From Sphagnum compactum (Eukaryota; Bryophyta; Sphagnopsida; Sphagnales): DNA of 64,000 bases. The notes under the pieces are model-generated. The model saw only the letters and a program-made list of their open reading frames with translations. It made no database searches and was not told the DNA's origin. Made by a program: the position numbers and the translations under genes. The stretch lies in contig OZ234494.1 of assembly GCA_965153455.1 (NCBI GenBank), positions 24,853,354 through 24,917,353 on the forward strand, written 5' to 3'. Below are positions 37,450 to 50,410 of this stretch, piece by piece. How positions within the stretch are numbered: the stretch's first letter is position 1; every line of letters starts with the position of its first letter.

Positions 37450-39125
37450 CTAGCTGTGTTGTTTGTGAGCTTGTATAAAGAAATGCAGAGCTATGATTGC
37501 TAATAGCACTAGAACTCCCAGTATTTCTGCTAGTGTCATGGTTTCTCTTAGTCGGTGGTCGCGCCTAATTGTATTATTGCTTGAACTCACAGAAACCTGT
37601 CAGGATTGCAAGCAAACATTTGGAAAACAATGTTATGTCTTGAACAAAATTTATTACAAAAAGATGATGATAAGATAATTTTTAAAATTTTCTTAAATAA
37701 AAAATTATAGTCTCATGAACACATGACTAAAACCTTTATTATTATGTTGTAAGAGCTTTGAATCAAAAGAAAAAGACGAGAACTTCACAAACAACGAGAT
37801 GGTTGTACTAGATCACAGCATGCTATATTCAGCTTCTAGCTCGCAGAAGAGCTCTCTAAGAAATTATTAGATCATGTGAAATGTTCAGAGATTTTTAAAA
37901 AATTTCTTTTGGGTGTGTAGGAATCTGTAGGATTGGAAGAGGACTAATAATTGACTTACCTGAGTAATCTGAAGGCTCATAGGATCAGGAAACTGGGAGC
38001 CCAGAATAGTAATTCGCACAGTGTTTGAATGCTGACAAACAATCAAAGAAACTGCTGGAGACAAATCACACCTGCAAACAGTTTTTAGCTAAAGAGGGTT
38101 GAGTAGGGTTTAGGGTTTAGCAAGGGTTTATAAAAATTACCTGAGCTCACATGAATCAACAGATCAAACATTCTCGATCTAGATGAGCTTGGCATTTCCC
38201 TTGTGAGACAATTCAATTAGGGTGAAACGATTCACAATAATCTGATGAAATATAATTTTCAAACACATGATGAAAGCAAGCTGCAACAAAATATATATAT
38301 ATAGCAACAGCAGCTGATTAGAACTTTTTTCTGGGATTAATTTTTGGAGAGGATTACTCTAGAGTATAGAGATGACTAGGTTTTATATAATATTAACTCA
38401 CCTACAAATCTCGCACTTCAGCTGCTCATATGCTACATTTCTTGATCGTTTTGCACTGAACCAAGTGATTGCACAAGATTTGTGTGCCAAACCTAGGCCA
38501 CCGTTGCACTTGCACCCAAGTTCCAGAATTGGGTCCCCATCATGACCAGCTTCCACTGTCTCCACGTCCATGCAGATCCTAGTGCACACAGCTCTAGTAG
38601 CTCTTAATAGTTTCTCAATTGCATGAGCAACTTGTGGAAATATTATCTATTTGATCAGCAGCTCGAGATCCAGAGATATATACAAAGCAGTACTGAATGT
38701 GCATGATCAGCAGGCCGGCAGAAGACAACAAATCATATGAGTGAAGAATTATGTGTCAAGGTGCCGATCCGATGAAGAGATTTTTTTTTAAATTATAAAG
38801 TAGCTTCGGGACCACCTTACCTGCAGTAGCGAGACGACGTTGAAGAATAGGAAATCCTGTTAGAAGCTGATGATGCGCATGCTGCAACGTCAGTAGCAAC
38901 ATCAGTGCAGCTTGCATCGACGTTAATACAGCATGGCGCAGGTTGATGATCCACCTCCTCGAGTACGTGCAGCTGGACGTATCCGGCATCGTGAGTTGCA
39001 GCAGCTACGTCAACTTCCGTGATGACACCAATGTTTCTAATTTCCTCCATCGCTGCAGCTTGGGCCTCCGACCCGGCATCAACGACTTGATCAGATCGGT
39101 CAGAAGAGGTAGACGTCGATTCCAT
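37450..39125 (-). CDS. RING-CH (RINGv) zinc-finger membrane protein, left copy, 246 aa
   Basis: Exons: 39125-38821, 38578-38402, 38071-37960, 37596-37450; all junctions are GT-AG and keep frame. An acidic Ser/Ala-rich N-terminus leads into a C4HC3 RING-CH finger: C101-x2-C104, C124-x-C126, H134-x2-C137, C157-x2-C160, with Trp141 as usual in this class. The first cysteine pair spans the exon 1/2 junction. A single C-terminal hydrophobic helix (about 223-239) and a short basic tail suggest a tail-anchored protein. RING-CH proteins of the MARCH type are E3 ubiquitin ligases acting on membrane proteins; the target here is unknown. A TATA-like box lies about 405 bp upstream. An intact inverted copy lies at 44493-46043. 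Confidence 0.9.
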
Positions 39126-39352
39126 TATTATTTCAATCCCGCGAGCTGCTGCACTAAAATCTAAATCTCTAGATCACGATCGAATTAAGTCTTAGAGATC
39201 TACAAATTTCCCTTGGTCTAGAAAGCTTCAAGTACTAAAACATCAGCAAACATCAGTGCTCATGCATGTACATAGAGCTCCTAGCCCATCAATCTCCAAA
39301 GTCTTAGATCACTCTCGAGAATCAGAGAAGAGAAAAACAATCAGAAAAGAAA

Positions 39353-39390
39353 ACAATAACAACAACATCATCAACAACAACAACAACAAC
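39353..39390. repeat. (AAC)n microsatellite in the left RING-CH 5' region
   Basis: Imperfect AAC/ATC units within the leader/promoter segment that is missing from the right copy. Confidence 0.85.
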
Positions 39391-39528
39391 TTTTGCACTA
39401 GAAACCATGCACTAGATCATGAGAGAGGAAGGAAGGTAGAAGGAAGAGGTGGAAGAAGCTCCTTGCTAGATACACAGGGGATTGTGATGCTTTTGAGAAG
39501 AGAACTAGTTGTGTAGAGAGAGCTAGAT

Positions 39529-39539
39529 TTTTATATATA
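39529..39539 (-). promoter_or_regulatory. TATA-like box of left RING-CH gene
   Basis: Minus strand reads CTATATATAAAAA, followed by a CT-rich AGCTCTCTCTACACAAC stretch typical of a plant transcription start region. It lies about 405 bp before the ATG and sits in the segment absent from the right copy. Confidence 0.6.
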
Positions 39540-39805
39540 GACTAGGTAGTGAGTTTCAGACACCAATTCTAAAAAAATTTAGATACTAGAAGCTCCATTG
39601 GTTTTTTTAATGAAAATTTAAATTAATTTATATATAATAAATATGTATTTAAAAAAAATTTAAATTTTTTTAATACTTTGGTTTTTTATTTAATAATTTT
39701 GGGGCGAGATTTGGCATTTTGGTGAATTTTTTTTTCAGTGCTCAAGTGAAAAGGACCATGCCAAATGAATGGGTGTATTGAAGTTTTGTCACATTAAACT
39801 AAGGG

Positions 39806-39880
39806 CTACGTAAGTAGCTACTTGCTTATTTATAGATATAGTCTAGGCATACTAGGTAGGTAGCTTAGCCTACTAAGTAG
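39806..39880. repeat. Short TAGGTAG/CTACCTA word block
   Basis: GTAGCTACTTGC, TACTAGGTAGGTAGC and CTACTAAGTAGG-like words, same vocabulary as 7.3-8.7 kb. No counterpart is seen at the equivalent right-arm position. Confidence 0.6.
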
Positions 39881-40410
39881 GTGTGACTCAATTGAGCTTG
39901 CTTCGGTAACAATGGCAAAGATCTAATTATTGCCACTACTAAGATTGATGCCTCGGTTTTGTTTTTAGGTGGTGAATTTTCTTTAGTGCTTAAGAAAAGG
40001 ACCATGCAAAATGGATGGGTGGATTATAGAAGTTTTTGTAGCTACTAACTAGGGTTCAGATGTGGGTTGAACCGGCTTCGCTAACAACGGTAGAAATCAA
40101 TTGTTGATGAGATCAATGGCCAAGAGCAAAAGGTTGCTAGACCTGTCCTCTTCAATGGGTGGTTAAGTTGCCATTCATTGTGAACTTCCATCACTGTCTT
40201 GTCATCATGATGTGTTGCCTCTTCCACCTCAGAAGGGAAAGGTCTCCTTTGCATTGACTCTTCATGTACAAAGGATTTGTGAAGGACTCAGTGTGAAGGG
40301 CTTTCATTTGGACTTGGATTTAAAGATTGTGAAGGATTGAAACACATACATGCCCAAATCGGTTCACCTTCACATTGAGTCTTTTCACATGTGCTTAACT
40401 AAGGTGGATC

Positions 40411-43400
40411 AACATGTATTTTGGTGAATTATTTCAAACCTTTAGAGATATTATAAATTTTGTTGCATGATGATTTTTTCTTTGTTTGGTGGACTAAGCC
40501 AACTAAGTTTTGTTATTGAATATATATGTTGGTTTTAAGTTCAATAAAAAAGTAATATATGCATCACTTAATTGATCTTACTACTAATGTTGGTGAGAGC
40601 TTGGTGTTAGTTTGTATAGCGAAGCAATTTATGATAGTAAAATGTACATTGTCAAGAACATGGTTAAGAACATGGTTAGGTGGTTTTTTTCCTGACATTT
40701 GAAGAGTTCACATTTTATTTTAAGTTCAAGCATGATTGGGATACCCCATTTGAAACATAAGGACTCACTTCAAGGACTTTCAAATTCATATATTTTTTCA
40801 TTTTTTTCATAACTTGTTTTATATTTTTCACTTTTCCTATGACTTGTCTTACATTCCAAATTTTATATAGGCTTTTAAAGTATCTATTGTTTTCATTTAT
40901 GAAAGTGACAATAGTCAAATTTATCCAATGTGGGTCATGTTTTATCAATGACCCAAAAATTCTTTAAAACTTAATTATTTGAAATTTTTTTACATTCCAA
41001 TAAGGCATTTGGTTATTGTCACATTCATACATTTTATACACAGTAGCACATAAGGTGTTTGTGGTAAAAATCTTGGGCCAAAAAAAATTGTTTAAACATT
41101 GTTTATAAGTCTTTGAACTTTTTTTCTTATAAGACAAAGTCTTAGATTTTTTTCAAGGACTTCGTAGGAATTTTTACACTTGTTCAAATTTGAAATTATA
41201 TGTATAGATTAATATTTTTGTAATGTATTTATTATGAATGAAATCAAACTTTCAATATGAATGTGTCATTAAATTTCAACAATATGTTTAAATGAAGGGG
41301 TTTGGAGTGAATATAAAATGAGATAATCCTTTTGGGTACCCCAACCATGCTTTGACCCAAATAACTAATTTTTTTAAATTTTTATAACTAATTATAATAA
41401 TCATTAAATTATAAATTGAATAATTATCCCCTATGTTTTTGGTTCAAAATATTACTAAATCACCTTATAAATACTATTAAACGTGTGATTGGTCAAAACA
41501 TTTATGTGAAAACTTGGAGATGGTTGTAATCGCAACGAACCAAAAAAGGTGTCGAATTACAAAGAAAATAGTCAAAATTGGATAAATATTTATGTTTTGC
41601 AATTTAAAACCATGGCATTCATGGCAAGTTGTTGTTTTCTCATTCATATGTATGTCAAGGAATTTTTTGAAAAAATCATTTAATGACATTTTATATTTAA
41701 GTTTTGGTTTAAGACCTTTGAAAGTAAACACCTACGATGTTAAACAAGAGTCAATTTTGCAAAGGACTCATGGATGAAAATCTTTTAATGTGTACCACAT
41801 AGGATGAAAAAAGGCTTAATCTTTAATGTAATCATTTTTTACCCTACATTTTGATCTTCATAAAAAATAATGAATCAAAAGTTATCAAAAATTTCAGAAG
41901 GGCTATATTTTAAATTATTACAATTCTAAATTCCGTACAATCATCCATAATGTGTCTTTACATGGTAAAACAATACTAGGTAAAAAAGATAGAAAAGGGT
42001 GATGTTGTGACAAGATTTTGGTACACCTTAAAAATTTGCACCCTCATATAATAATACACATTTGATAAGGAAAAAACTACGAGGATAAAGACCTATTAGC
42101 CACATTAAATAAACATTCATACCCTTAAATATGTGAAATTCCAAAACTTTAAAACTTCAAAAAATTCCAAAATTGATCTAGAATTTTAAAACTTTGAAAG
42201 TCCTTTACCAAATATAAATGAGGTATAATCTACATGATGTGTTAAAAAATGTTGTAGCTTATTATAAAAAAACATGAAATTGTGTAAAAAAAATTTTTGG
42301 TTATGATTTGAAATTGTTATCGTTTTTATAAACAAAACGTTAAATTTACAAAACACGTTCAAAAATTCATATTTATTCAAAACAATAAACAAAAAAAAAA
42401 TCATGTATTGGGGTAACTAAACATTTATTATTAAAAATTGAAAAAAAAATTGTTCCAAAATTCAATCGTATGAAAAAGTTTTTTTTTGGGAAAAAAAACA
42501 TGCGATCTTTTTCTAAAATAATCATGTTGGTTCATTGTATTTCATTTGCACCCAAATTTCATGTGAAATGGATTATAAATGATTAAAAAAATGATGAAAA
42601 TCATGGACTTTTAAAAATCAAAGTTGTATTGAAAAAGTTTCAATGCATTTTATTTTTAAAAACTCATTTGATGGTGGTTGATTTCCTATTTTAATTTTGA
42701 TTATATTTTGACATATTTTTTGAATCCACATTTTTTTATAATGTATGTGTGACAAACTCAATGCTATCATTTCAAAAGTTCATTATGAATCCATTTTTTT
42801 TCTTTCTTAAACCATTCCTACTTTTTAATATGATTCCCATTAAGTTTATTGCATTATATGATCACCAATAATTAAAAAATTGACAACATTAATTTGAATA
42901 TGGTTTAAAATTTTAACTTCATCTATAATTAATTATTTTTTTTATGAATGTGATAATCTAAATAATCCCTTTAATGATGTTTTTACATGTTTGATTAATG
43001 ACAAATGTTTCCCATGTCATGAAATTATGAATGCAACCCAAGATTATGCGAAAAATACTTTAAGATAATATATCCCCATTATTGGTTGTAACTAAATTTG
43101 AAACTTATTTTTCTTGCCCATTTGGTCATCCTAGTTGGTCATTTTCGCCAATTTAAATCCATGTTTAGTGGTGATTAGTTTGCCCCCTTACTTGACGAAC
43201 CACTTCTAATTCAATGTGCATTGTCTTTTATCATTACCATGGAGAAATACAAGTTAATACTCTAATGTCTTTTGGGTTGTAACCTTACCTCCATATTGTG
43301 GGTTCAATTGGCATCCCTAGCCAAATTATCAACCATTGTTTATTAGATAACTTATGAGACTTGCCATTGTTCTTGGTAATGTTGAGGATGGAAGAACATA

Positions 43401-43979
43401 AATTCTACCTTGAATTTTAAGAAATCCAAGTTTTAGAATAGCTTGTTGGAGCATCTAGACCAAATGGTTCAAATGTATGTGCAAGATTTTAATAGGTTTG
43501 AAATATTTCCATTCTATAATGTCATTTGGGAATGGAGTGATGCCAAGATTTGTTTTGGATTATAGTCACAATGAATTTGTTTCATGATGATCTTGGATAT
43601 TAATATGTAGTGCATGGTTCATATTCTACATATTCATGTTTTTTTTGGGGGCAAACTTTGATATTGTGGTGATATTGATATCTCCCACACCTCTAGGTTA
43701 AAAAAATTCCAAACGACCTTCATTAAATCCTACTAAGTAAGGGCTCTCCAATAATACCAATACACTATAATTTTTTGTTTTGATTTAAATGAATTTTCAA
43801 TGAAAACATTGTTTATTATTCAATAACTTCCCCATCATAGGTCAAAACATTATGAAACTAACTTGGTGCACCCTTATTCATAGAAGGCTTTCCAATAGTA
43901 TCAAGAATGTGACAAGAAATCTTGTGGTTTGGGAGATGTAATGTGACAAACAAAACAAACAAGCAAACAACTTCACTTC
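40411..43979. other. Spacer of the large palindrome, mosaic of repeats, geneless
   Basis: 40.45-40.68 and 42.95-43.30 match consecutive parts of 53.5-54.1 kb in direct orientation. 41.52-42.40 matches 25.44-26.09 in inverted orientation. The spacer is thus assembled from pieces also present just outside both arms. No ORF is convincing. Confidence 0.7.
41520..42395 (-). repeat. Dispersed repeat, copy 2 (inverted relative to 25440-26085)
   Basis: Minus strand carries AATAGGTCTTTATCCTC, TTGCAAAATTGACTC and CTTGCCATGAATGCCATGG in the same order as copy 1. It interrupts a direct repeat whose uninterrupted form is at 53.5-54.1 kb, so it may be part of an inserted element. Confidence 0.78.
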
Positions 43980-44333
43980 ATAAATAGATTGTGAAGGACC
44001 TTACATGTGCCTAAATTAATCCACCTTAACAATGTGCAAACATTCTCTTGTTTTTGTCTAAACAAGTATAAGTTAGTGGCTACAAAAAGTTCCACAAATC
44101 CACCAATTCATTTTGCATGGTCCTTTTTCTCAAGCATTAAAGAAAATTCACCACCCAAAAAACCAAAACCTAGGCATCAACCCACATTTGAACCCTAGTT
44201 TATTAATGCGACAAAACCGCAATCCACCCATTCATTTTGCATGGTCCTTTTCACAAGCACAAAAAACAAAAATTCACCAAAATGCCATATTTCGCCACAA
44301 AATTTCTAAATAAAATAATTTAATTTTAAAATA

Positions 44334-44363
<30 letters not shown>
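44334..44363. repeat. (ATT)n microsatellite upstream of right RING-CH gene
   Basis: About ten ATT units. The corresponding left position (about 39.62-39.66 kb) is AT-rich but has no such expansion. Confidence 0.85.
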
Positions 44364-44365
<2 letters not shown>

Positions 44366-44492
44366 CTATTTTTTAATTTTTTATTTGTATTAAAAAAACC
44401 AAGGGAACTTCTGGTATCCCGAGACTAGAATTGGTGTCTGTAATCTAGAGACTTAGACTTTAGTAGTGCAGCAGCTCGCGGGATTGAAATTA

Positions 44493-46043
44493 ATGGAATC
44501 GACATCTACTTCGAACCGATCTTATCAAGACGTTGATGCCGGGTCGGAGGCGCAAGCTGCAGCGATGGAGGAAATTAGAAGCATTAGTGTCATCACTCAA
44601 GCTGCAGCGATGGAGGAAATTAGAAGCACTAGTGTCATCACGGAAGTTGACGTAGCTGCTGCAACTCACGATGCCGGATACGTCCAGCTGCAAGTACTCG
44701 AGGAGGTGGATCCTCAACCTGCGCCATGCTGTATTAACGTCGATGCAAGCTGCACTGATGTTGCTACTGACGTTGCAGCATGCGCATCATCAGCTTCTAA
44801 CAGGAGTTCCACTTCTTCAACGTCGTCTCACTACTGCAGGTAAGGTGGTCCCGATGCTACTTTGTAAAAAAAAAATCTCTTCATCGGATCGGCCCCTTGA
44901 CACATAATTCTTCACTCATATGATTTGTTGTCTTCTGCCGGCCTGCTGATCATGCACATTCAGTACTTTATATATATCTCTGGATCTCGAGCTGCTGATC
45001 ATATAGATAATCTTTCAAAAAGTTGCTCATGCAATTGAGAAACTATTAAGAGCTATTAGAGCTGTGTGCACTAGGATCTGCATGGACGTGGAGACAGTGG
45101 AAGCCGGTCGTGATGGGGACCCAATTCTGGAACTTGGGTGCAAGTGCAATGGTGGCCTAGGTTTGGCACACAAATCTTGTGCAATCACTTGGTTCAGTGC
45201 AAAACGATCAAAAAGTGTAGCATATGAGCAGCTGAAGTGCGAGATTTGTAGGTGAGTTAATATTATATAAAACCTACAAATCTCTATACTCTAGAGTAAT
45301 CCTCTCCATAAATTAATCCCAGAAAAAAGTTCTAGTCAGCTGCTGTTGCTATATATATATATATTTTGTTGCAGCTTGCTTTCATCATGTGTTTGAAAAT
45401 TATATTTCATCAGATTATTGTGAATTGTTTCACAAGGAACTGCCAAGCTCATCTAGATCTAGAATGCTTGATCTGTTGATTCATGTGAGCTCAGGTAATT
45501 ATAAACCCTTGTTAAACCCTAAACCCTCAACCTTATTGAACCCTGTAGCTAAAAACTGTTTGCAGGTGTGATTTGTCCCCAGCAGTTTCTTTGATTATTT
45601 GTCAGCATTCAAGCACTGTGCGAATTACTATTCTGGGCTCCCAGTTTCCTGATCCTATGAGCCTTCAGATTACTCAGGTAAGTCAATTATTAGTCCTCTT
45701 CCAATCCTACAGATTCCTACACACCCAAAAGAATTTTTTAAAAAATCTCTGAACATTTCACATGATCTAATGTCTTAGAGCTCTGCAATCTGACTATAAC
45801 TTTTTGTTAAGAATTTTTCAAAATTAGCTGATCATCTTTTGATAATAAATTTTGTTTGACATAACTTTGTTTTCCAAATTTTTGCAATCCTGGCAGGTTT
45901 CTGTGAGTTCAAGCAATAATACAATTAGGCGCAACCACCGACTAAGAGAACCCCTGACACTAGCAAAAATACTGGGAGTTCTAGTGCTATTAGCAATTGT
46001 AGTTTTCCATTTCTTTATACAAGCTCACAAACAAAACAGCTAG
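44493..46043 (+). CDS. RING-CH (RINGv) zinc-finger membrane protein, right copy, 260 aa
   Basis: Exons: 44493-44839, 45075-45251, 45566-45677, 45897-46043, the same structure and phases as the left copy. All eight metal ligands of the C4HC3 finger are kept (CRIC, CKC, H-K-S-C, CEIC), as is the C-terminal helix (ILGVLVLLAIVVFHFFI). The N-terminus has a 15-residue duplication (QAAAMEEIRSISVIT repeated). Most other differences are single substitutions, for example His to Arg in the VEAG-DGDP loop. The frame is open throughout, so the gene is potentially functional, presumably as a membrane E3 ubiquitin ligase. The upstream region lacks the segment that holds the left copy's TATA box, so its expression may differ. 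Confidence 0.88.
44553..44642 (+). repeat. 45-bp tandem duplication in right RING-CH exon 1
   Basis: Two consecutive 45-bp units beginning CAAGCTGCAGCGATGGAGG (44553-44597 and 44598-44642), differing by only a few bases. The left copy has one unit. The duplication keeps frame and adds 15 residues. Confidence 0.92.
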
Positions 46044-46850
46044 CCAACATTCGCTTAGCAATATTATGTGATCACATGTGTGCTCTATTCAGGGCCCAGT
46101 TATTCAAATCAATTCATCATTGTTTTGCAAAACCCATCTGCCAGTGTATAAATCTGATCAGGCTTTGGGGACATGAAAAAACAACTAGTGAAACTTTAAA
46201 TCCAAAAAAATTTAAACTTGCAATAATTTGAGTAAATTTTGCAAAGAAATTTCAAGGTGGGAAAATGATACTCATCTTCAGATCTGAAACTTACAAACTA
46301 TGTAGATACTTTCATATTACTAAAAAGTTTTGTGTTTATGTCCATCTTCATAAACTGACAAATTTATTAGTTTAGGGTTAGGTTAGGGTAATTGAAACTT
46401 GATCTGCTTTTACAATGCAAATTTGTGAGCTTAAATGGATTGAGTAATTATGATGAAGAGAACTTATAACAACTTTCTTGTCACACCATTTTTTTTGTTG
46501 CAAATGAAGGATTTAGAATCAATGTGCCTAGAATGCTACATTGTTAGGACATGAAATCGGAACTAATTAGCAAAGTTTAAAGGGCACACTAGACACTAAT
46601 TTTACAACCCTTGGTTTTGAAGAAATTATTGCAAGTGAAGTCGTTAGGTGAAGCTTATGATGTGATTCTAATGCTTCCAGTTTCCTTCCTCAAACAATGC
46701 AATGAGTTAGGATGAATTGTCTCTTCTCAAAGATTTGGTATCTAAATTCTAATTTCTTCCCAACTGCTTGCTTGCTTACCCATGGGCTTAATGATGGTTT
46801 GGCCAGCTTCAAATAAATTTTCCAGCCCAAACTTGGCAATCTTGGGATGA
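46044..46850. other. Right-arm noncoding DNA downstream of RING-CH
   Basis: Matches about 36.3-37.45 kb in reverse. It probably contains the 3' UTR of the right RING-CH gene. No ORF is preserved in both arms. Confidence 0.55.
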
Positions 46851-49350
46851 TTCTAGAGCAGATGTCAGAACCTGCATTGGAGGAAGCAGCATCATCAGGA
46901 AGCATATTGATTAATGCCAGCATCTGGAGGATTACCCAAAAGCATACAAGTGGAATTGGAAGGAAGGCAAAAAGTTGCTGCAGTTTGAAGAATCACCATC
47001 ATTCTGAAATGGGTTGGGGGGGCTTGTGGCATCTAGACATGACCCAAAAAATCTGCACTGGCAAGGCTGTAGAAAAAGATGCAGTAAAAAGAGAAGAGAA
47101 GAGATTCTTGGGTGTGCGAGCCTCGAGGAAGTATGAGAAAATGGAAAGTTTCAAGTTCTCCATCTTGTGAAGTTAAAGATCCAATATATTGTGATGAATC
47201 ATATGAATTCCTTCTTGGGCAGTTAATTGTCTGCATCAGAACTCCTGCACTAGATCAGGAAAATGAACTCAAAATTCAAGCAAGAAGAACACAAAACACA
47301 AGAAGAATCTTCAAGCATCTTCGAGTAGCACGCAAAGGACGAAGAATCTTGAAAGAATGTGTTCAATGAACACAGAATGCAAGGAGCGGGGGAGCAAGAA
47401 GAATTTCAATTGTGCTATTTCGATTTTTAGGGTTGGCAAATTTGTAGATAGGTTTTGTTCTTGTTGCCTCTCAAAGATTTGCACGATCAAAGATGGACAT
47501 GAGGAGGAGGGAGAGCAGCTATGGACTGATTTCTTCAAGCTCCAAACCTCTGATCGTAGGAAAACGATGATCCTACTGCTTCACCACAGACCCAACATTA
47601 TTAGACGCTGAGGTAAACATTGATTTCTGCATCCACCTACATCCGGAATTTCTTGTTTCCTTGGGTTCTGATTTGGATTCTGTCTTCTTCTCCCGTTTTT
47701 GGAATTCGAATTTCATCTTCCAATCCTTTTGCAGATGATTTGCGGGCAAGTGGGTTGGAGGGAGGGAGATGCCATGCTACTGTTGTTGTTCTCTGCTCAT
47801 GGGTTCATAAGTTCATGCTCCACTTCTTTGAATTGTGTCTTCTAGTCCTGGGTTTTTATTTGCTCCTGTTGCAGTTTGCTGTGATGGCATCTTCAAATCT
47901 GATCACAAAATTTCTCAAACTTTATTGTAAGCTTTTCTTTTGATTTTTGTTCAGGTGCTTGCATCAACTTTCAAGGTTATCTTTTGTGTAAAACAAATAT
48001 TGCAAAGTATGGTCTATATAAGTGGTGTCTTCAAACAAGCTTAGTGAATCAAATTTATTTCCACAAGAGTTTGGGAGGGTTTTGCAATTTCAGAAGTTGT
48101 TCGAAACTCGTTCAAAACATTGATGAATTTACTGTCATTTCATCACATAACATATTGTTATTCACAACATCGAACATTTTTGTGCAAAACAAAAATTTGT
48201 TTTGAGAATGCTAAGGACTATTATTGAACTTAGAAAACACAACAAAAATCACCTATTGTGATGACAACGTCAAGACCACCTATAAATTCATTATGAGGAT
48301 TTGGAGTACCTTTGATAATATACAACGGAGGGAGAGATCCATAATGAGGAAATTGTGAGCATGATGTGAACTTTAGAGGTTTTTAGGGTTGAAGTTGGTC
48401 TTGACCCATCTGTAGCTAGATTTTGTTCTTTTTTCATTTAAACAATTTGCATGATGGGTGTTTTTACAAAAGGAAGGTGAAGAGAAACCAAAGGATTGAT
48501 TCCTTCAAGTTTCAAGCCTTTGAATTGATAATTTGAGAAAGAAAAAGAAATTGTGCATACCCAATGTCACAAGTAAAGCAAATTGATTGGCATTGATCCC
48601 CACCCAAATAGGAAGTGTCTTTTGAGTTGAACGATAGAATGATTAATCTCTTGTTCATTCCATTAAGGAGGTGACTTTTAATTGCAATCAAATTTGCAAG
48701 TGATTGCAAGAGACAAGGAGGGAGAGCTGAAAATGTTACTATGTTGTTGTATGCTTGGTTATATTTTTCTTGTGAGGCACAAGTTAGTGTGATGGTACAA
48801 AGACAAATCATTGGGCTCACTTAATTCTCGAATTTGTGAGGAGGAAAGCAGTTCAAAGTTCTTCTTGAGTGCTTGATAGAAAGTGAGAAAGGTTGGAGCA
48901 AAACTAGTTGTTAGTCTCTACTTCAAAGCACATCTAGCCTTAATAAGTCAGGCTACCACTCTTTTGTGTTTTTAGAGCTCATTTGATTTTTGAAATTTTA
49001 TCTTCAATTGAAGTCTTGTAGCTTGTGAAGTTATGCCATTCCAACAAAAGTTGTTTTGAAGGTTTGTTGAATGTATTTGGGTCTATTCCAACTACAAAGA
49101 TTGGTGAAAAAACCAACAATTTCCTAAAGCATTGTCTTTCTTCATGTCATGGAATGTGTACACATGAAGGGTTAGTGATAGATGATGATGATGCATTTAA
49201 ATCAAGATAATTATGCATGCAATTGTCAAAGTTAGACTATTTGGAATACAAATAATTCAAATCTAGAAGCTTATGCAAGTGCATCCACTTGGCTTCTTCC
49301 ATTGTATAAAAGTGGTTTTGAGGTTTCAATTTGTGAACTTGAAAAATAAT
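46850..49350 (+). pseudogene. Broken fragments of the unknown/LRR-like gene family, right arm
   Basis: 47370-47595 repeats the GSKKNFN... exon-like piece (partner 34935-35186). 47810-48390 matches 30470-31080, including KYGLYKWCLQTSLV. 48380-48540 is a third decayed copy of the first piece. 49000-49350 matches 34.0-34.4 kb. The order differs from the left arm, showing rearrangement. Stops and frameshifts separate the pieces, so no protein is expected. Confidence 0.5.
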
Positions 49351-50089
49351 TCTCAACACCAATAGGTAAAAATATTTCCACCCCATAGCAATATGTGGCT
49401 CCCTTTCATCATAAGGATTTGAAATTACTATTTTGGGTGAAAAGAGCTTGTTATATTTTGCTTACAAGTTTGAATGATCCAAATGTGAATAAAATGATGT
49501 TCACCCTATTTTCAATATGGAATGCAAATATGGTAAAATAAATGACTCAAAATCATTGCAACAAATGTGAAAAATAATTATAAAATAAACTTTGATATTT
49601 AGAACTTAGAATTACTAATTTTTTTAATGATCAATTTGAACATATTTATTAGTTATACATATATTGAAAAAGCACATGCTTAATATGCAATTTAATAAAA
49701 TTTTCAAAAATATAATTTTTGTTTCTACTTTGTAATATTTAAAAGTAGAAAGTAAAAATGATTACAAAATAAGTTTTAATTACATGAGATATTGGATTTT
49801 CCATCCTCAAATTAATGAAGTCTTAAATTATATTTATATGTTTTCAACTTGTACATACTATAAGCATAATACATCAATTTTTTAAGGTAAAATAATATTT
49901 GAACACAATTTTGACCAATCAATTTCAAATGAATTTGTTATTTGATCTTAATTTTATAAGTCAAATATGCGATTAAACCCAAAATTTTGTGCAATGGTTG
50001 CATGCCGTTTCAATTTCCAATTTCAAGTCCATACCCTTTTGAAAAGGACAAAATAATTGGGTTTGGCTCATTTTATTGTGGACGCACCT
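49351..50089. other. Geneless AT-rich stretch
   Basis: Nothing recognised; no counterpart in the left arm. Confidence 0.5.
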
Positions 50090-50410
50090 AATGAGCCTAC
50101 TTCATCTACCTAGCTTAACTACCTAGCCTACATACTTCACCTAGGCCACACAACTACCTAACATTCCTACCTAATTAGATCTAGCTTACATACTTCATTT
50201 ATGTTATGCACTGACCTAACATACCTACCTATTTACCTACCTACGCTAAATAACCTATCTACTTATTTAGCTAACCTACTTTGGTACTTACCTAACCTAA
50301 TGACATGCGTACATAAGAAGGGTATGTAGGTTAATTAGGCTAAATAGGTTGGCTAGGCACCAAGGTAGGTAGGTAAACACCTACTCATTTACCTACCTAA
50401 ACCCTATTTA
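50090..50410. repeat. TAGGTAG/CTACCTA word block, right arm, uninterrupted
   Basis: Inverted partner of 29660-29764 plus 30186-30315. Around 50288-50330 it preserves the pre-insertion site of the left-arm solo LTR: on the minus strand, CATTAGGTTAGGTAAGTACC is continuous. Confidence 0.8.

Larger units (their letters stand above)
27420..40410 (+). repeat. Left arm of a large inverted segmental duplication (~13 kb)
   Basis: Landmarks here recur in opposite orientation and reverse order in 43980-53270. The outer end 27.42-27.9 matches 52.8-53.27. The hairpin plus (TA)n at 28.65 matches 52.0. The region 29.1-29.45 matches 51.1-51.45, and the TAGGTAG block matches 50.1-50.4. 30.47-31.08 matches 47.8-48.39, 34.75-35.7 matches 46.85-47.8, and the RING-CH gene matches the right-hand RING-CH gene. 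Similarity is highest around the RING-CH genes and lower outward. The left arm has extra DNA at 31.08-34.75 and a solo LTR. Confidence 0.9.
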
